DNA of 64,000 nt from positions 49,022,707-49,086,706 of the forward strand of contig CM060174.1 in NCBI GenBank assembly GCA_030549775.1, given 5' to 3'. This DNA is from Tamarix chinensis. Its lineage: Eukaryota > Streptophyta > Magnoliopsida > Caryophyllales > Tamaricaceae. The notes below the pieces were generated by a model, which was not told the DNA's origin, did not search any database, and saw only the letters and a program-made list of their open reading frames with translations. The translations under genes were made by a program, and so were the position numbers. This document shows, in pieces, positions 11,318 through 22,769 of this stretch (position 1 is its first letter; the number at the start of each line of letters is the position of its first letter).

Positions 11318-12549
11318 TCAATGGCTTGCATTGTAAATATCATCTGCAATCCTACCCCGTACCATTTCCATTTCTCTAGCCGCTCTACCCTCTACATGTT
11401 GTTCAACATCTTTATTCCTATTGTTTTCTTCATATATTTCTCTGCTACAAAACTCATCAAATAATATATCATCCATTCCATTCAACCTAATAAAATTGTG
11501 GATTGTCATTGTTGCAATGACAATAAACATTTGTTGTTCCAAACTATAATTCGGCATTTGCTTTAAGATGGGAAAACGAGCCTTCAAAACACCAAAGCAA
11601 CGCTCAATCACATTTAGCACTGACGAGTGTAAATGATTGAATAATTCTTCTTTTCCTTGTGGACCGCCAACTCTTTGAAAATCAGATAGATGATACCTTG
11701 TATCCTTGAATGGCGCAAGATAGCCGGATGTATTGGGATAACCTGAATCAACCACATAATATTTACCTGCATAAAATGTAAGTTCATATTATTCAACTAT
11801 AATATTTTATACTTAATATATAAAATAATGCTCTATTTACTTCGAGGAGGATGATGAAAGTTTTTGTTGGGATCTCGAATACAGTGTTGGAATATTCGAG
11901 AATCATGAGCTGACCCCTCCCATCTAGCTTCCACAAATGTGAATAACATATCAAAAGAACAAACTGCCATAATATTTTGGGAACACACTCCTTTACGATT
12001 ACGATAGGGCGTTTGTTCATTCTTTGGAACACAAGCACGATATGTGTTCCATCTATCGCTCCTACACAATCTTTAAAATAAGGCCAAAGTCTCGAATCAT
12101 TCATGATCTCAGGAGGGACCTCATCAAGGCTTCGATGAGGCCTTATAATATCACTAGCAATATTTGATATAGCAACTAAAACCTTGTTGAAATATCTACT
12201 AATAGTTTCTCCAGAATGCTGAAATCGATCTTACACAACTCTATTCCTTTCATTGTGACCAACTGTATATAAAAAAATCGCCAGTTGTTCTTCAACGGTC
12301 ACATTATACGTATCACTTAGCAACCTTCTTGATCTTAAAAAACTTGCTAACCTTAGAAAATCATCCTTTTTCATTCTAAATAAATCGTGGCATAGCCTAT
12401 CATGACCATTCAATATACGTTGGACAAACTGGTGACCTGTTTCAGAAGATTCCAAACAAGCTTGCTTCTCGATAGATGCCTTCCTTCTCTTTCGCAAATG
12501 TCGCACTACAAGTAAAAGTAGTAGTAATCTTTTTTTTTCGATCGTCCAT
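11318..12549 (-). pseudogene. PIF/Harbinger DDE transposase (HARBI1-like), broken
   Basis: The likely start is the ATG at 12549 (MDDRKKK...). A slip in a nine-base A tract (12530-12538) moves the frame into RLLLLLLVVRHLRKRRK, typical of plant HARBI1-like proteins. The three catalytic blocks are present: AIDGTH (first Asp, about 12050), VVDSGYP (second Asp, about 11750) and IERCFGVLK (Glu, about 11600). An intron of about 74 bases at 11767-11840 has GT-AG borders and joins just before KYYVVDSGY. Damage: an in-frame TAA just before DRFQHSGETISRYF (about 12233) and a 1-base frameshift just after the AIDGTH block (about 12040). The family cuts and rejoins element ends at TAA/TTA targets. This copy cannot make the full enzyme. 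Confidence 0.88.
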
Positions 12550-12670
12550 CTATTCAAAATCAAAGCATCACTTGTATTATATGTATATCCATATATATGC
12601 ATAAAATTATATACAGCAAACAACACTTATGTTTTCCATCAAACAACATGAATATTTCAAAGTTAATTCA

Positions 12671-12761
12671 AAAAGTCACAAGTCCAAACAATTACATAAG
12701 TCTATCAAAGGTAGACTATTCTAAAATACCAAAAGTCACAAGTCCAAACAATTACATAAGT
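12671..12761. repeat. 31-bp direct repeat between the two Harbinger genes
   Basis: A 31-base sequence starting AAAAGTCACAAGTCC is identical at 12671-12701 and 12731-12761, so the period is 60 bases. It lies between the two Harbinger genes and has no known role. Confidence 0.9.
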
Positions 12762-12870
12762 TCAACATAAACAACATAATTCATACTTCATAGTTTTATA
12801 AATAGAAAATAAAAAAAATCTCCAAAAAATTAGTCTTTTACAAAATACCATAACAACCTAACATCCTTGA

Positions 12871-13468
12871 TTAATTCTTAGAGTGATCTCTTAAAGATTC
12901 CAACCAAACATTACGCTTTTGGGGAGCCATATACATCCATATGTCTCTGTTATCAGGATCCTTGAAAGCATTAGTACCAAGGATAAATAACTCATCAGTA
13001 ATTTCATCGGCCATGTCATTTAGAATAGCTAAACATTCTTATATGGTGGGGGTTGTTGAAGGTTGAGGTGTAGGAAAATGAGGATCATTATTACTCTTAA
13101 ATGCAGATTAGCATAATTGTAGCAACTTATAATCAAGCTTTTCACTAACTGACTCCTTTCTCTTACGAGAACTAGATTGTTGACTCTTAGAACGCTTGTT
13201 GCTTGACTTTTCCTTTTGGCATGTCCCACCATCTGAATCACTAGAATCACAACCCTCGATGTCAATGACTTTTTGGCATTTAGAAGGACCCGCATTACTT
13301 GTTTTTAGCTCTTCATCATCTTTATCGAACCTTGGATGAGTTCCTTGAGATGGAGCCCATGAATGTTCTCCAGTTGCATGAGTACCACCAAAGATTAATC
13401 GAAGCTCATCTAAATGGGCAATTGGCTTGTTGCGAAAGTGTTTACAACTTGGATTTTGCTACAAAAAA
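12871..13468 (-). pseudogene. Harbinger Myb/SANT-like accessory protein, C-terminal exon, broken
   Basis: On the minus strand a splice acceptor (TTTTTTTGTAG) precedes an exon beginning QNPSCKHFRNKPIAHLDEL, followed by LIFGGTHATGEHSW, a Ser/Lys-rich linker and a C-terminal block IWMYMAPQKRNVWLESLR. It stops at 12871. This matches the downstream half of the Myb/SANT-like (L10-interacting-MYB type) second protein of plant PIF/Harbinger elements, which binds element ends and assists the transposase. Two in-frame stops interrupt it: one after KLLQLC (about 13107) and one after STTPTI (about 13040). The upstream Myb-domain exon is not seen; PPR sequence occupies that place. Confidence 0.8.
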
Positions 13469-13539
13469 AATTATTACATGCTATATATAATAATAAATAT
13501 AATAAAATAAGTTAAAAAATATAAAATTGTAATTTACTG

Positions 13540-14226
13540 ATCTCTTCGCTTGATGTTACTCTTCGCTTGATCAATATCTCCATTCTTACAATAACCATCA
13601 ACCAAAGTAGTGTATATAACAACATTCGGAGGTAAACCCATATCCTCCAATGTTGTCAATACTGCAAAAGCCTTCACCATATCATTCATCTCACAACACC
13701 CCTTTATCATTATTCCGAAAGTATACACATCCAGCTCAACCTTACCCTTCGACCCACTAAAAACCCACCAAGCCTTTTCAAAATTATCGGTCTTCAAAAG
13801 AAGAATCAATAAAGCATTCAAAGTGTTCGACCTAGGCATCAATCCTCGGCCCATCATTTCCTTGAAATAACACAACCCCTCTTCAGGCATTTGAGATTGA
13901 GCACAGGCATTAATGATTGTTTCATATAAAATACAGCAAATAGGGTCTTTATCAGTGCAGCATTCCAAAAAATGTTGAATTAGCGACGAGGGGCTAAATA
14001 ATGAAAAAGATTTGATTCGACCAGAGAATAATTTGAGGATAACAGACTCAGCTTCTGGGAGTAGATTGGACGAGAGAAGGTGATGAAGGATGAATGAAAC
14101 GGATTGGTGGGTGTGATAAGAATCCTCCGCAAGAAGGGAGAAGTTGAAAAGGGAAAGAGCATGAAGCGGTGGGCTCTTCGCCGGAACAGAGAGTATACCT
14201 TCAGGATGGATGCCTTAACCCAACTC
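13540..14226 (-). pseudogene. PPR (P-class) gene fragment inside the Harbinger element
   Basis: One continuous minus-strand frame encodes the N-terminal part of a pentatricopeptide-repeat protein. An upstream segment (PLHALSLF, SFILHHLLSSNLLPEAESV) is followed by about four PPR units recognisable by YETIINACAQSQMPEEGLCYF, MPRSNTLNALL, YTFGIMIKGCCEMNDMVKAF and VIYTTLVDGYCKNGDIDQAK. PPR proteins usually bind organellar RNA. The reading stops in the fourth unit and passes into a short tail with the direct repeat GCGAAGAG. Upstream a TAA closes the frame before any credible start Met. The fragment lies between the Harbinger ends, next to the second-gene splice acceptor. I infer that the transposon captured it; an insertion of the element beside a pre-existing PPR relic is less likely because both sides belong to the element. 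Confidence 0.8.
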
Positions 14227-15147
14227 CTATAAGCACCATCCACCACGAAAACAAATTATCTATGCCTTAACCCAACTCCGCCACACCGCTTTTCTTTCTT
14301 TCTCTCCCCCCTCCCCCACCAAAGCTCTGGTTTATGTTTGTAGCCTTGACTCTCGACTTTTTGTTTCTGCATAATCAATTAACCAGCCGGTTTATTCTGT
14401 ATTTTTTTAGGGCAGTTACCACTTACCAGTAGCAGCTTTCTTTAAGGCTATAAGTAATTGCGTCAGAAAATCCCATAAGAATGCCATTGGAGGAGAGGGG
14501 AATAGGTGGGTGATTGAAGTCGAACACACCTCATTTACAGAGGAAAGTCGGATTGCTATCCGTAAGCGAAAAAATACACACACAGAAACACACATAACAG
14601 TAGTGCGGGCAAGAAGGAAAACACATACCAGGTTTTGTGCAGAAAATCGAAAAACTAAACAGAAACAACAAATCGAAATCAAAGACGATTAACAAGAGAT
14701 GGAGAAGGCAATAATAATAAACTTGAAAAAAATGGAGACCGTGAGATGCAGATCTAGTTTTTCAATGGAGACCGTGAGCAACGAAAATGGAGACCGTGAG
14801 ATGTAGAGATAGAGGACGCGAGCTGCGAAAATGGCGACGGCAACAACGAGCGGAAAAAAATGAGAACAGCAGAGCCGCATGCGAGCTACAGTAAAGACAG
14901 AGAGAACGGTCGGAAATGTTATGAACGATTTTTTTTAAACATGTACTGTGCCGCATTAGGTAGAAGTTATTATGAAAAGTAAGTAAAACTTGCTTTTGAT
15001 TAACTACTTATAGAAAGTAATTCTTATTAATGAATTTTTTATAATTATTTTTCAAAAGTAAAACCAAACAAAGATTTTCATCCATAATTACTTTTTATAA
15101 TTACTTTAATAAAAAACTACTTATAATAAGTTAAACCAAACACCCTA
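14227..15147 (-). other. Harbinger 5' non-coding region
   Basis: Non-coding sequence between the PPR fragment and the right end of the element. The 14-base unit ATGGAGACCGTGAG occurs three times (14732-14745, 14765-14778, 14787-14800). The last 200 bases are AT-rich with AAGTAATT/ATTACTTT runs also found in the 48041-49133 derivative, so they are subterminal sequence of the family. Confidence 0.6.
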
Positions 15148-15694
15148 TAAATCTATTTATGCTTACTAAACATACTCTTATAATTTGTTTATATTAGAAT
15201 GAACCAGAATGAGAAGAAACATTAAAAATTAATTTAGGTAGTGACTATTTTAAAATATTAAATGGGTAGAATGTAGGATAGTGATAGGGTAAATATGGAC
15301 TATGTATAGAAAAAAATTTACTTTATCCCCAAAATTTAAGAGTAATGAAAATAGAGTAAATTAGAATGAAAATTTAACCAAGTAAATATAACAAATTAAA
15401 TACCCAAAATGGAGTAAATCAATGTAAATCATTTGATTTGTCTCGATTCGCCCCCATCCAAATACATCATTAGTAAATTGCCCATCTATCAATATACCAA
15501 AAGAAGAATTCTAAGGACTATAATTTTAATATGTAGTCAAATTCATAATATACGAATAAGAAATATATTGGCAACATAATCATATTTATGAGTTAATGAA
15601 TATTTTAGAATATAAAAAAAAGTCATTACTCGTCTTATTGAAATTTCTAAAATGTTTATAAAAGCAAATTCTATATCTACAACAATGCCAAACA
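15148..15694. other. AT-rich spacer, no gene
   Basis: Between the Harbinger element and the Gypsy 3' LTR. No coding region. CCCCCATCCAAATACATC near 15450 resembles a MITE end, but I found no partner. Confidence 0.4.
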
Positions 15695-16521
15695 TAATGT
15701 GAATCTTCAAAGTCTAAGAGAGAAATCAAAGGTTTAGAAGAAAGTGTGGTTCGATGAGTTGAAGATTAAAGTGAGGAATGTGAATCCTCGAATATGATCC
15801 AACCAAGATTTAAAGAAAACTATGAATCTTCAAACAAGATTAAACAAGAATTCAAAAATAATAGATCTTTAAATATTTCTCCAATAACACATTCAAAGGC
15901 TTTAACTAAGATTACTCCAAGTAAGCTTAGGAAGAAATTCACTCAAAAGAGAGATATTACCAAGTACAAACTTATTATTTCATTTAAATATTTCAACTAT
16001 TCTTCATGTCATGTTACAAGTGTGTCAACATATATATATATAGAGGTAGATATATTTTGCTAAGTAGAACATTAAGATAGCTAAGTTAATGCACATATGG
16101 CTAACTAGCACACTAACCTCTAATAACACCATATTAGCAACCTATAAAATACATGAATCGAACAAAAAATTATTACAAACAAATATAGCTAATTATTACA
16201 TGGAAACAACTAACAAAAAGTCTAATTTACATAAACATGTTAACTAGGTCTTCTCTAAATTTTCCATACATAATAGCTCATTTGACTCGTAATAACTTGT
16301 AACATAAAAAACAATCTTAAATGGTTTGACTTCTTGAATCTTCTCCATGCAAATATTTGACATACTTGTAAGAATTACTTAGAATATACTTATTATTATT
16401 AGTCAAAGTTATATCATTAAAGACACATATTGTAATAGGTTCTATTATTAAGAATGTCAAATCCTCATTTGCATGAGAATCGTTAAATGTATCATGAGAA
16501 TCAATAGATGCTCTTACATCA
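15695..16521 (-). repeat. 3' LTR of the host Gypsy element
   Basis: About 827 bp, matching 45523-46329 through most of its length (shared AGAGAGAAA.CAAAGGTTTAGAAG, GATCCAACCAAGATTTAAAG and TTATTACATGGAAACAAC runs). The minus-strand start is TGATGTAAGAGC. The end is a mutated CATTA where the other copy has CATCA. Many differences and indels mark an old insertion. Confidence 0.85.
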
Positions 16522-16534
16522 TTCTCCCAAACTT
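16522..16534 (-). promoter_or_regulatory. Polypurine tract of the host Gypsy element
   Basis: On the minus strand AAGTTTGGGAGAA directly precedes the 3' LTR start TGATG. This is the expected place and composition for the plus-strand primer of reverse transcription. Confidence 0.7.
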
Positions 16535-16891
16535 AAAAATAATTTGTCTTCAAATTAACATCACTGTAATAAGGAGATAAATGCCAATATTAAATGTACT
16601 TGAAACATTGCCACAAGATTTTGGAAGTTCAATTTCATAAGCACTTTCTTCAAATGTTCTAAGGATTTTAAATGGTCCATTTACTCTTGATATTATTTTA
16701 TTTTTTCTTAGATTAGGAAATCTTTTTTTACACAAATATAATCAAACTAGATCACCGGAGAAAATACCTATGGAGTGTGATGTTTATTAGCTTATTTTTT
16801 ATACTTTTGTTGGCATGTTCACCGTTTCTCTTAATTTATTGTTGAAGCTTTTGAAATAATTCAACTTGTTCCTTAGCTTCATAATTTTTAA
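16535..16891 (-). pseudogene. Gypsy integrase C-terminal part
   Basis: The minus-strand reading contains KKRFPNLRKNK, NGPFKIL and YEIELP, the C-terminal segment of chromovirus integrases that follows the catalytic core. Stops interrupt the upstream part. The reading continues from 42024 across insert A, where TTTAA is duplicated. No intact chromodomain is visible. Confidence 0.75.
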
Positions 16892-17428
16892 TGTAACACC
16901 CCAAAATTCACTACTTTTTTTTTGAAAGCAGGAGTAATTAAAATACTTAATTTAAAACCCGTGAATTCTAGAGATGTTACCGCCACACTTAGTGTAATCC
17001 CCTAGATTTTTAAAACCCTATATTTTAATAAATAAATTTTATTTTAGATAAATTAGCTTTTAAATATTTTTTTTATTTAATTGTTTTATGGATTTTTGAG
17101 TGTTTGAAAGTTGGTATAAATATTTTAATAAATTAAAATAAATATTTTGTTATTTTATCATACTCTCATTATTTAAATAATTTTTCAAATTATTATTTTA
17201 CGAAAATTATCCCTTTAAATCCTTATATTTCAATTAAATTGTTAAATAAACTTATTATCCAAAAATATTTTACCTTACCATTTATAAATTAAATTATTTT
17301 AATTAAAATAATTTTCCTTTCCCTTTTTCCCTTTTTCCTTCTTCTCCCTTTTCTTTCTTTTTCTTTTTTTTCCTTCCTTGGGCCGCCGGCCAGCCGGCCT
17401 GCCCTCTCCCTCTTTCCCTCCTGCGCGA

Positions 17429-17442
17429 CTGGGCTGGCCCAG
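17429..17442 (+). promoter_or_regulatory. Paired TGGGC/GGCCCA motif in LTR B U3
   Basis: CTGGGCTGGCCCAG is a near-perfect palindrome 436 bases from the LTR start. TGGGCC/T is the plant site II element recognised by TCP-type factors. The same paired motif recurs in LTRs A, C, D, E, H and I at a similar distance. Confidence 0.6.
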
Positions 17443-19184
17443 TTCTTGTGCCTCCTTCCTTCGCACGAGCTGGCCGCCCTCCTCCCTTCTCTTCTTTCTT
17501 CTTCAACCGGGCCGACTCCTTCTTTCTTCGGCCGGTCCGCCCGTCGCACACAACCCCCAGCCCCCGACACTCCCTTCTTCTTCCTTCGTCTTCTTCCTCC
17601 CTCATCTCCGGCGAGATTTTCGCCGCCGGATCTATAGCTCCCTCTCCCCCGTTGACTCGCCTGTCTCCCTCCCTCTCTCTCTCTCTCTCCCTCGCGTCGT
17701 TTTCTCTGCCCATTCCTATTTCCCTCTCCCTCTCCCTATCATTGCCATAACCCTTCCCCCTCCCTGCAACCTCCATTTCCCTACCACCTATAGCCGGCCC
17801 TCGAGCCCTATCCATTCCCTTCTCTTCCTCTTCTATTTAATCCTCCTTCCCTGCTCTTTCTGCATTTTTTTTCGAGCCTCCCCCATGCTCCCGAGCCTCT
17901 CCTTTTCTTCCTTTCTTCTCCTCCCTTCTTCCCCTGTTTTGTTTCGCCGCCGCCGCTCCGCCACTTCTGCCGCCTCAACCACCACCTGCACCACCTCCTG
18001 CCACCCTTTGCCTCACCCTCGAACCATCACAGTCCCCGTTGAGCCACCCCGCAGCCCCATCCTTCCTCCTCTCTTCTTTTCTCTCCCGTTCACCCCCTTC
18101 TCGGCAACCGCCCTGCAACGCCTCGTCCCGCCACCTTCCCGCCGCTTCTGCCACCAATTGAGCCACCCTATTGCTCTCGGCAACCCCCTCTACCATCCCC
18201 AGTCCTCCTTTGGTCGAAACCATCACCCGAAAGCCTCCATTTTTCCTCCTCATTTTCCTTCCTCGCCAGCCCCATCTCGACCTCCCTCCTTGGCCGCCAC
18301 CTTCGCAGCTTCGCTGCCGCCGCCTCCGCCGCCCTTAGCCGCCGTCAACCCTTCGCCAACGACCACCTACACCCCCTCTCCACCTCTGGTCCATTGCCTT
18401 GCCCTAAATCCTCCCTGAAACCCCTCCATTCTTAGCCCCAAACCACCAACCCGAAAACACTTCTCCCTCCTTCCTTCCTTGCCACCTTCGAGCCCTCCTT
18501 GTTCTTTCTCTACATGCAGCTCATGCTGCATGAGCAGGATGAGATGCTACTCTTATTAATTTATTTGGGCAAAATTTTGAGGTATATTTATATTTTTAAA
18601 TTTAATTATTTAATTAATTAAGCATTATAAAGTTGTATGCCTTGATTTTATTATTTTTAATGTAATAAATCTTTTTAATGTAATAAATCTTTATATTATT
18701 CTTAGGTATTGGTTTTTATAATCAAGGCTTGGACCTTTAACCGGGATACCGGTATGGTTTGTTTTTCGTGGAATCGAGGTAACCGTTAAATTCCGCTTAA
18801 ATATATGGATTAATGTATGTTAGCACATTAGGCATTTTTGATGTGTATTATGTTTAATATATGTTGTCTAGTATATTATATATGTTTTCTTGAGTTGGTT
18901 GATGAAAAGGAAGTATGATATATTATGTGCCATGTTCGGAGATATTGTTTAAGGTAGAAGTTAGTTATTAATGAAAATGTTAAGTATTATCCACGTTTTA
19001 TTATGGTATTGTGATCTTTATTGCATGATTAGTATTTTGTGAGCCTTTGTGAATTTTGTTAATGTATCTTGTACACGATTATGGCCTAGAATATATATGG
19101 GTGTTAATAATGCTACATTAATTATAAGATTTGAAGATGAGAGATTTAAGTTAATATTTTATGTAGGAATAATAATAATTTAAT

Positions 19185-20160
19185 ACAAGGGGAGTGATAA
19201 GGGGTAAGATGGTAAATTTGTAAGTGGGAGGATAAATTGGTAATCTTGTAACAAAAGGGGAAATTTGGTAATTTATAATAAAAGGGCAATTTTGAAACTT
19301 TATAATAAAAAAGGGACAAGTCGGTAATCTTGTAAGTGAAAGGATAAATTGGTAATTTTGAAATAGAAGGGTAATTTGGTAATTTCACAATTAAAGGGGC
19401 AAAATAGTAATTTTTGTAAATAAAGGGTAAAATAGTAATTTGTGATTAAATTGTAATTTTGTAAGAAGAGGGCAAAATGGTAATTTATAATAAAAGGTTA
19501 AAGTTGTAATTTTGTAATAAAAGGGTAAAATGGACATTTTATCATAAAAGGGCAATTTGGTAAAATTGTAATGAAAGGGGTAATTTGGTAAATTGTAATA
19601 ACAAGGATAATTGGTAATTTTGTAATAAAAGGGTAAGATTGTAATTTTATAATTAGAGGGTAAAATAGTAATTTTGGGATAACGGGCAGAATGGTAATTT
19701 GAGAATTAAAAGAGGTAAGATAGTAATTTCATAATTAAGGATAAATGGAAGTTTAATAAGTAAAAGGGCGATATGGTAATTTTTGGAAGTTAAGCGGGTA
19801 AAATGGTAAGTTTGAAGGTGAAGGGGTAAAATGGTAATTTGTAAATCAAGGGGGTAAAAGTGAAAATTGGAAAGGAGTAAATTGGTAACTATAATAATTG
19901 AGAAGGGTAAAAATAATAATTTAAATAATTAAAGGGTAATTTGATGACTTAATAATGGAGAAGGGTAAAATCGTAAATATGACAAATGTGAGGGGTAATT
20001 TGGTAATTTAACCAACTAGAGGGGTAATTTGGTAATTAGGATAATGAACGGGGGTAAATTGGTAATTTGACCAACTAATGGGTGATTTGTTAATTATAAT
20101 AAAGGAAATGGGTAAATTGATAATCTAACAAACTAAATGGGGAATATATTAAATGTAACG
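19185..20160 (+). repeat. Minisatellite, GGGTAAAATGGTAATTT type (LTR B)
   Basis: Nearly 1 kb of imperfect tandem units of about 20-28 bases, built on AAAGGGTAAAATGGTAATTT with many variants. It occupies the position where LTRs C and E carry a minisatellite of a different sequence. Confidence 0.9.
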
Positions 20161-21059
20161 GTTATAAAGGACGTCTAGGGGCCTAATTTATGTGAAAGAT
20201 AGCTCGGTAACCTAAACCGAGTAAGGGTGTAGCTAAAGTCAAATGTGTGCTATATGTCCTACGTGCCTTGAATGCCTTGTATAATTTTTATGTCGAGACC
20301 TATATGTTGCTATTTTAATTGTCTCATGTGTGGTATGGCTTGGAACCAAGGTGTGTTCATGTGCTCTTTTTGGTATGTGCTGATATGGATATGCTATGTG
20401 TTATGATGTGATGTGATGTGGCCCTTAGGGACATGCATGCTAGGATAATTATTGTGGTAGTCGGGTATGGAGGCATGAAAAAGAGTAATGAGAGAGAAAG
20501 ATGACCAAAGGGAAGTAAGTTGGCTAATGTAGGTACGGGAGAAACTAGGATTTGCATGGGTTGGTTAGAGTCCGCATGGGGGCAGACCTTACGTGTGGAA
20601 AGTTACCTCAGGATGTGAGGAAGGTAACAAAAGTGTCATTTGGGTGTCTGGGAGCTTCGGGAGAAAAATAGTACGTGGGACGGTATAAGGGTGCGTAGGA
20701 GACCAAACTAGGGTTTAGGAAGAAACCCTAATGTGAGAAGGTCGAAAAAGAAAAAGAAAATAATAAAAGTAAAAGAGAATGAGTGGGGAAGAAAGTGAGG
20801 GTTGGATCTAAGGGTCGTGACGTGTGGGGTGTTGAAATAGTCGGGATGTGTACGACAGAGAAGGATGGGCCACATAGGCCCGAGTTAGGGTTTTGGAGAA
20901 AACCGAGTTAGGAGGTGCAGACATCTCAAGATATGGGACGGGCCCTCCTGGGAGGATAAGTGTGGATATAGTTAGCCATGCATGTCAAGGGTGGAACACT
21001 TCCGAATAAGATACGTTTAAAACACTAATCACTTAAAGAGGAAGATGCTGAGCCGGGCC

Positions 21060-21420
21060 CAGACCGGTCCACCGGCGAATAATAGTGGCCAGGAGCCGGG
21101 GTGCCCTGGAGACCGAACCACCGGCGAACAATAGTGGTCGGGAGCGTTTTGCCCTGTATATTTCCGGTCCACCGGCTATAATAGTGGGGGTTACCGTGCT
21201 CAGCAAACCAAACGTAAAATCGATAAGATATGGAAAAATACTAATCACTTATAGTGGAAGACCTTGTGAGTCGGGGCCAGACCGGTCCACCAGTGAATAA
21301 TAGTGGCCAGGAGCGTTCTGCCCTGGAGATCGACCCACCGGCGAATAATAGTGGCCAGGAGCGTTTTGCCCTGTATATATTTCCGATCCACCGGCTATAA
21401 TAGTGGGGTTCCCGCACTCA
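21060..21420 (+). repeat. CCACCGG...AATAGTGG array (LTR B)
   Basis: Six units of about 55-65 bases, each with a (G)GTCCACCGGCTATAATAGTGG-like core followed by a GGCCAGGAGC or GGGTTCCCG spacer. This array is a signature of the LTR superfamily and occurs in every copy with an intact 3' half. Confidence 0.9.
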
Positions 21421-21708
21421 CATGGACATATAAAATTTGAGATGATTGATTAATGATGGATTAATGGCCTTAAGGCCCTAAAGTATCGATTATTCATTAT
21501 GGCCTAGTGATATTCAGTTAACTTGTTAAGTATGTGATTGGACAAAGATGAATGTCATGTATACACCATTAATATTTGATTGACATGTTGAATATGTGAA
21601 TGTATGGATCTGAGTGTTATAGTTACATATGTCGTTATGTACGGTTATCCTAGTATATCATGTGTGTTATTGCGTGCCTATCTTTAAGCGCATTTTTAAA
21701 GGGTTACT

Positions 21709-21724
21709 CAGTACCGCAGTACTG
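21709..21724 (+). other. Palindrome CAGTAC-CGCA-GTACTG (LTR B)
   Basis: A perfect 6-bp inverted repeat with a 4-base loop, at the place where LTRs A, C, D, E and F carry AGTACG-TAG-CGTACT. The bases differ but the pairing is kept. Confidence 0.75.
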
Positions 21725-21996
21725 AAGGGTTCCCTTCGTGGGGCCCTTGCCTATTCAATGGGCAGTGCCCCTTGCAGGTCATGTTCGATGCTTTCAAGTG
21801 GGTCTCGGGAATGAGCGTAAGGAACTATCCAGACTTGTTAAGTTTTTAATTTGCCTCTTTAAAATTTATAAACTCGATATATTGTCATTTGTAACCACCA
21901 CTGGTGGATTTTACTCTGATAAATCATTTACCGCGCTACTCTGGTTAATTTATGCTTAAGTTTCTTGGAAATTTTGATTTCACTCCTTTAGCCTTA

Positions 21997-22044
21997 GCAC
22001 TTGGTACCGGAATGGTATGAGTGAGCCGGTCTGGTACTAAGTGT
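21997..22044 (+). other. 3'-end stem-loop of LTR B
   Basis: Arms CACTTGGTACC and GGTACTAAGTG can pair over 11 positions with one G-T, enclosing about 25 bases. It lies about 100-150 bases before the LTR end, as in all other copies. Confidence 0.7.
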
Positions 22045-22144
22045 GGCGGTAATACTCCCAAAGTTCACGGTTTATTAATTTGCTTCCGCTAATTTTCTTT
22101 TAATTAAACAAAATTTTTCAGTAGTGAATTTTGGGGGTGTTACA

Positions 22145-22192
22145 CTTAGTACCAGATCAGTTCTCTCCGACCGTTCCGTATCAAGTGCTAAG
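22145..22192 (-). other. 3'-end stem-loop of LTR A
   Basis: The CTTAGTACC arm at 22145 and the ATCAAGTGC arm near 22190 are the inverted copy of the LTR hairpin. LTR B inserted within its outer arm, so the first bases of the arm lie at 16988-16992. Confidence 0.7.
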
Positions 22193-22553
22193 GCTAAGAA
22201 AAGATTTACATTAAACTCAAACCAACAGTTCATAAAAGAACTCGAAAGATTATACATTAAAATCAGAGTACGCATAAACGTTTATGAACCATAATAAAAT
22301 AGAAATCAGAGTGCGAAATCAAAGATGATAAATACTCAATATAAGGTAATAAATCAAAGAGGATAACTCTAATACAAAAGAAATAATAAAAGGAAATAGA
22401 ATTGCATAAAGACTAAAATATGACCACAACTCTCTCAAACTTTAAGCCAAAACAAGCTCAACCCACAACCCCAATTGATGTCTCGCCCACCTGCACAAAG
22501 TCAGAAGGGCATACTACTCGTGGGAATGAGCAACACCCATGAAAAGGGTAATC

Positions 22554-22568
22554 AGTACGCTACGTACT
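22554..22568 (-). other. Palindrome AGTACG-CTA-CGTACT (LTR A)
   Basis: A perfect 6-bp inverted repeat with a 3-base loop within the block that also holds the conserved ATGGGTG and CTCGTGGGAATGAG sequences. Downstream on the minus strand is the YAG|GT at 22491-22492 discussed as a possible splice acceptor. Confidence 0.75.
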
Positions 22569-22769
22569 GAGTAAGGTAACCGAACACTAAGGCCAACACA
22601 TAAGCACATAAACCATGCATAAGAATACAAGAGCATAATCATGTTAACATAAATGCATATGACCATCGAGGTAAAAGTACAAAGGCCCAATTATAGTGCG
22701 GATTAATTACTGAATTTATCTTTGATTAGAGATCATTTTACACCATGCTTTTTATCAAATCCATATGAG

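Larger units (their letters stand above)
10931..15147 (-). mobile_element. PIF/Harbinger transposon with PPR gene fragment
   Basis: The element is flanked by the 3-bp duplication TAA (10928-10930 and 15148-15150), the standard for PIF/Harbinger. The ends are imperfect inverted repeats centred on GTTTGATTTTACTTATTA at the left and the complement of AATAAGTTAAACCAAAC at the right. It carries the two genes of the superfamily on the minus strand: a Myb/SANT-like protein (12871-13468) and a DDE transposase (11318-12549). Both are broken by stops and frameshifts, so the copy is not autonomous. A PPR gene fragment lies inside its boundaries. A 1.1-kb relative without genes is at 48041-49133. Confidence 0.85.
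16993..22144 (+). mobile_element. Solo LTR B (plus) inside LTR A
   Basis: Begins TGTAATCCCCTAG, ends GGGGGTGTTACA, and is flanked by an exact 5-bp duplication CTTAG (16988-16992 and 22145-22149). Length 5152 bp. The 3' 500 bases share the CACTTGGTAC hairpin, the CCACCGG array and the GTTACA end with LTRs A, C, D and E. The start differs from their TGAAATGCCCC, so B belongs to a diverged subfamily closer to H. The long 346-residue open frame from 17378 is a translation of CT-rich U3 and not a protein gene. Confidence 0.92.

Noticed and set aside
17378..18418. A 346-residue open frame rich in Ser, Pro and Leu
   Set aside because: It lies in the CT-rich U3 of LTR B. Composition follows the nucleotide bias, overlapping frames are open too, and no domain is visible. 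Similar frames occur in the U3 of LTRs A, C, D, E and H.
21060..21420. CRISPR-like array of regularly spaced repeats
   Set aside because: Spacers are themselves repeated between copies and the array lies in a plant LTR; no cas genes. It is a tandem array.
16892..22144. A 5.2-kb DNA transposon with TGTAACACC...GGTGTTACA terminal inverted repeats
   Set aside because: The apparent inverted repeats are the ends of two different LTRs in opposite orientation: 101 bases of LTR A followed by LTR B. The CTTAG duplication at 16988 and 22145 separates them.
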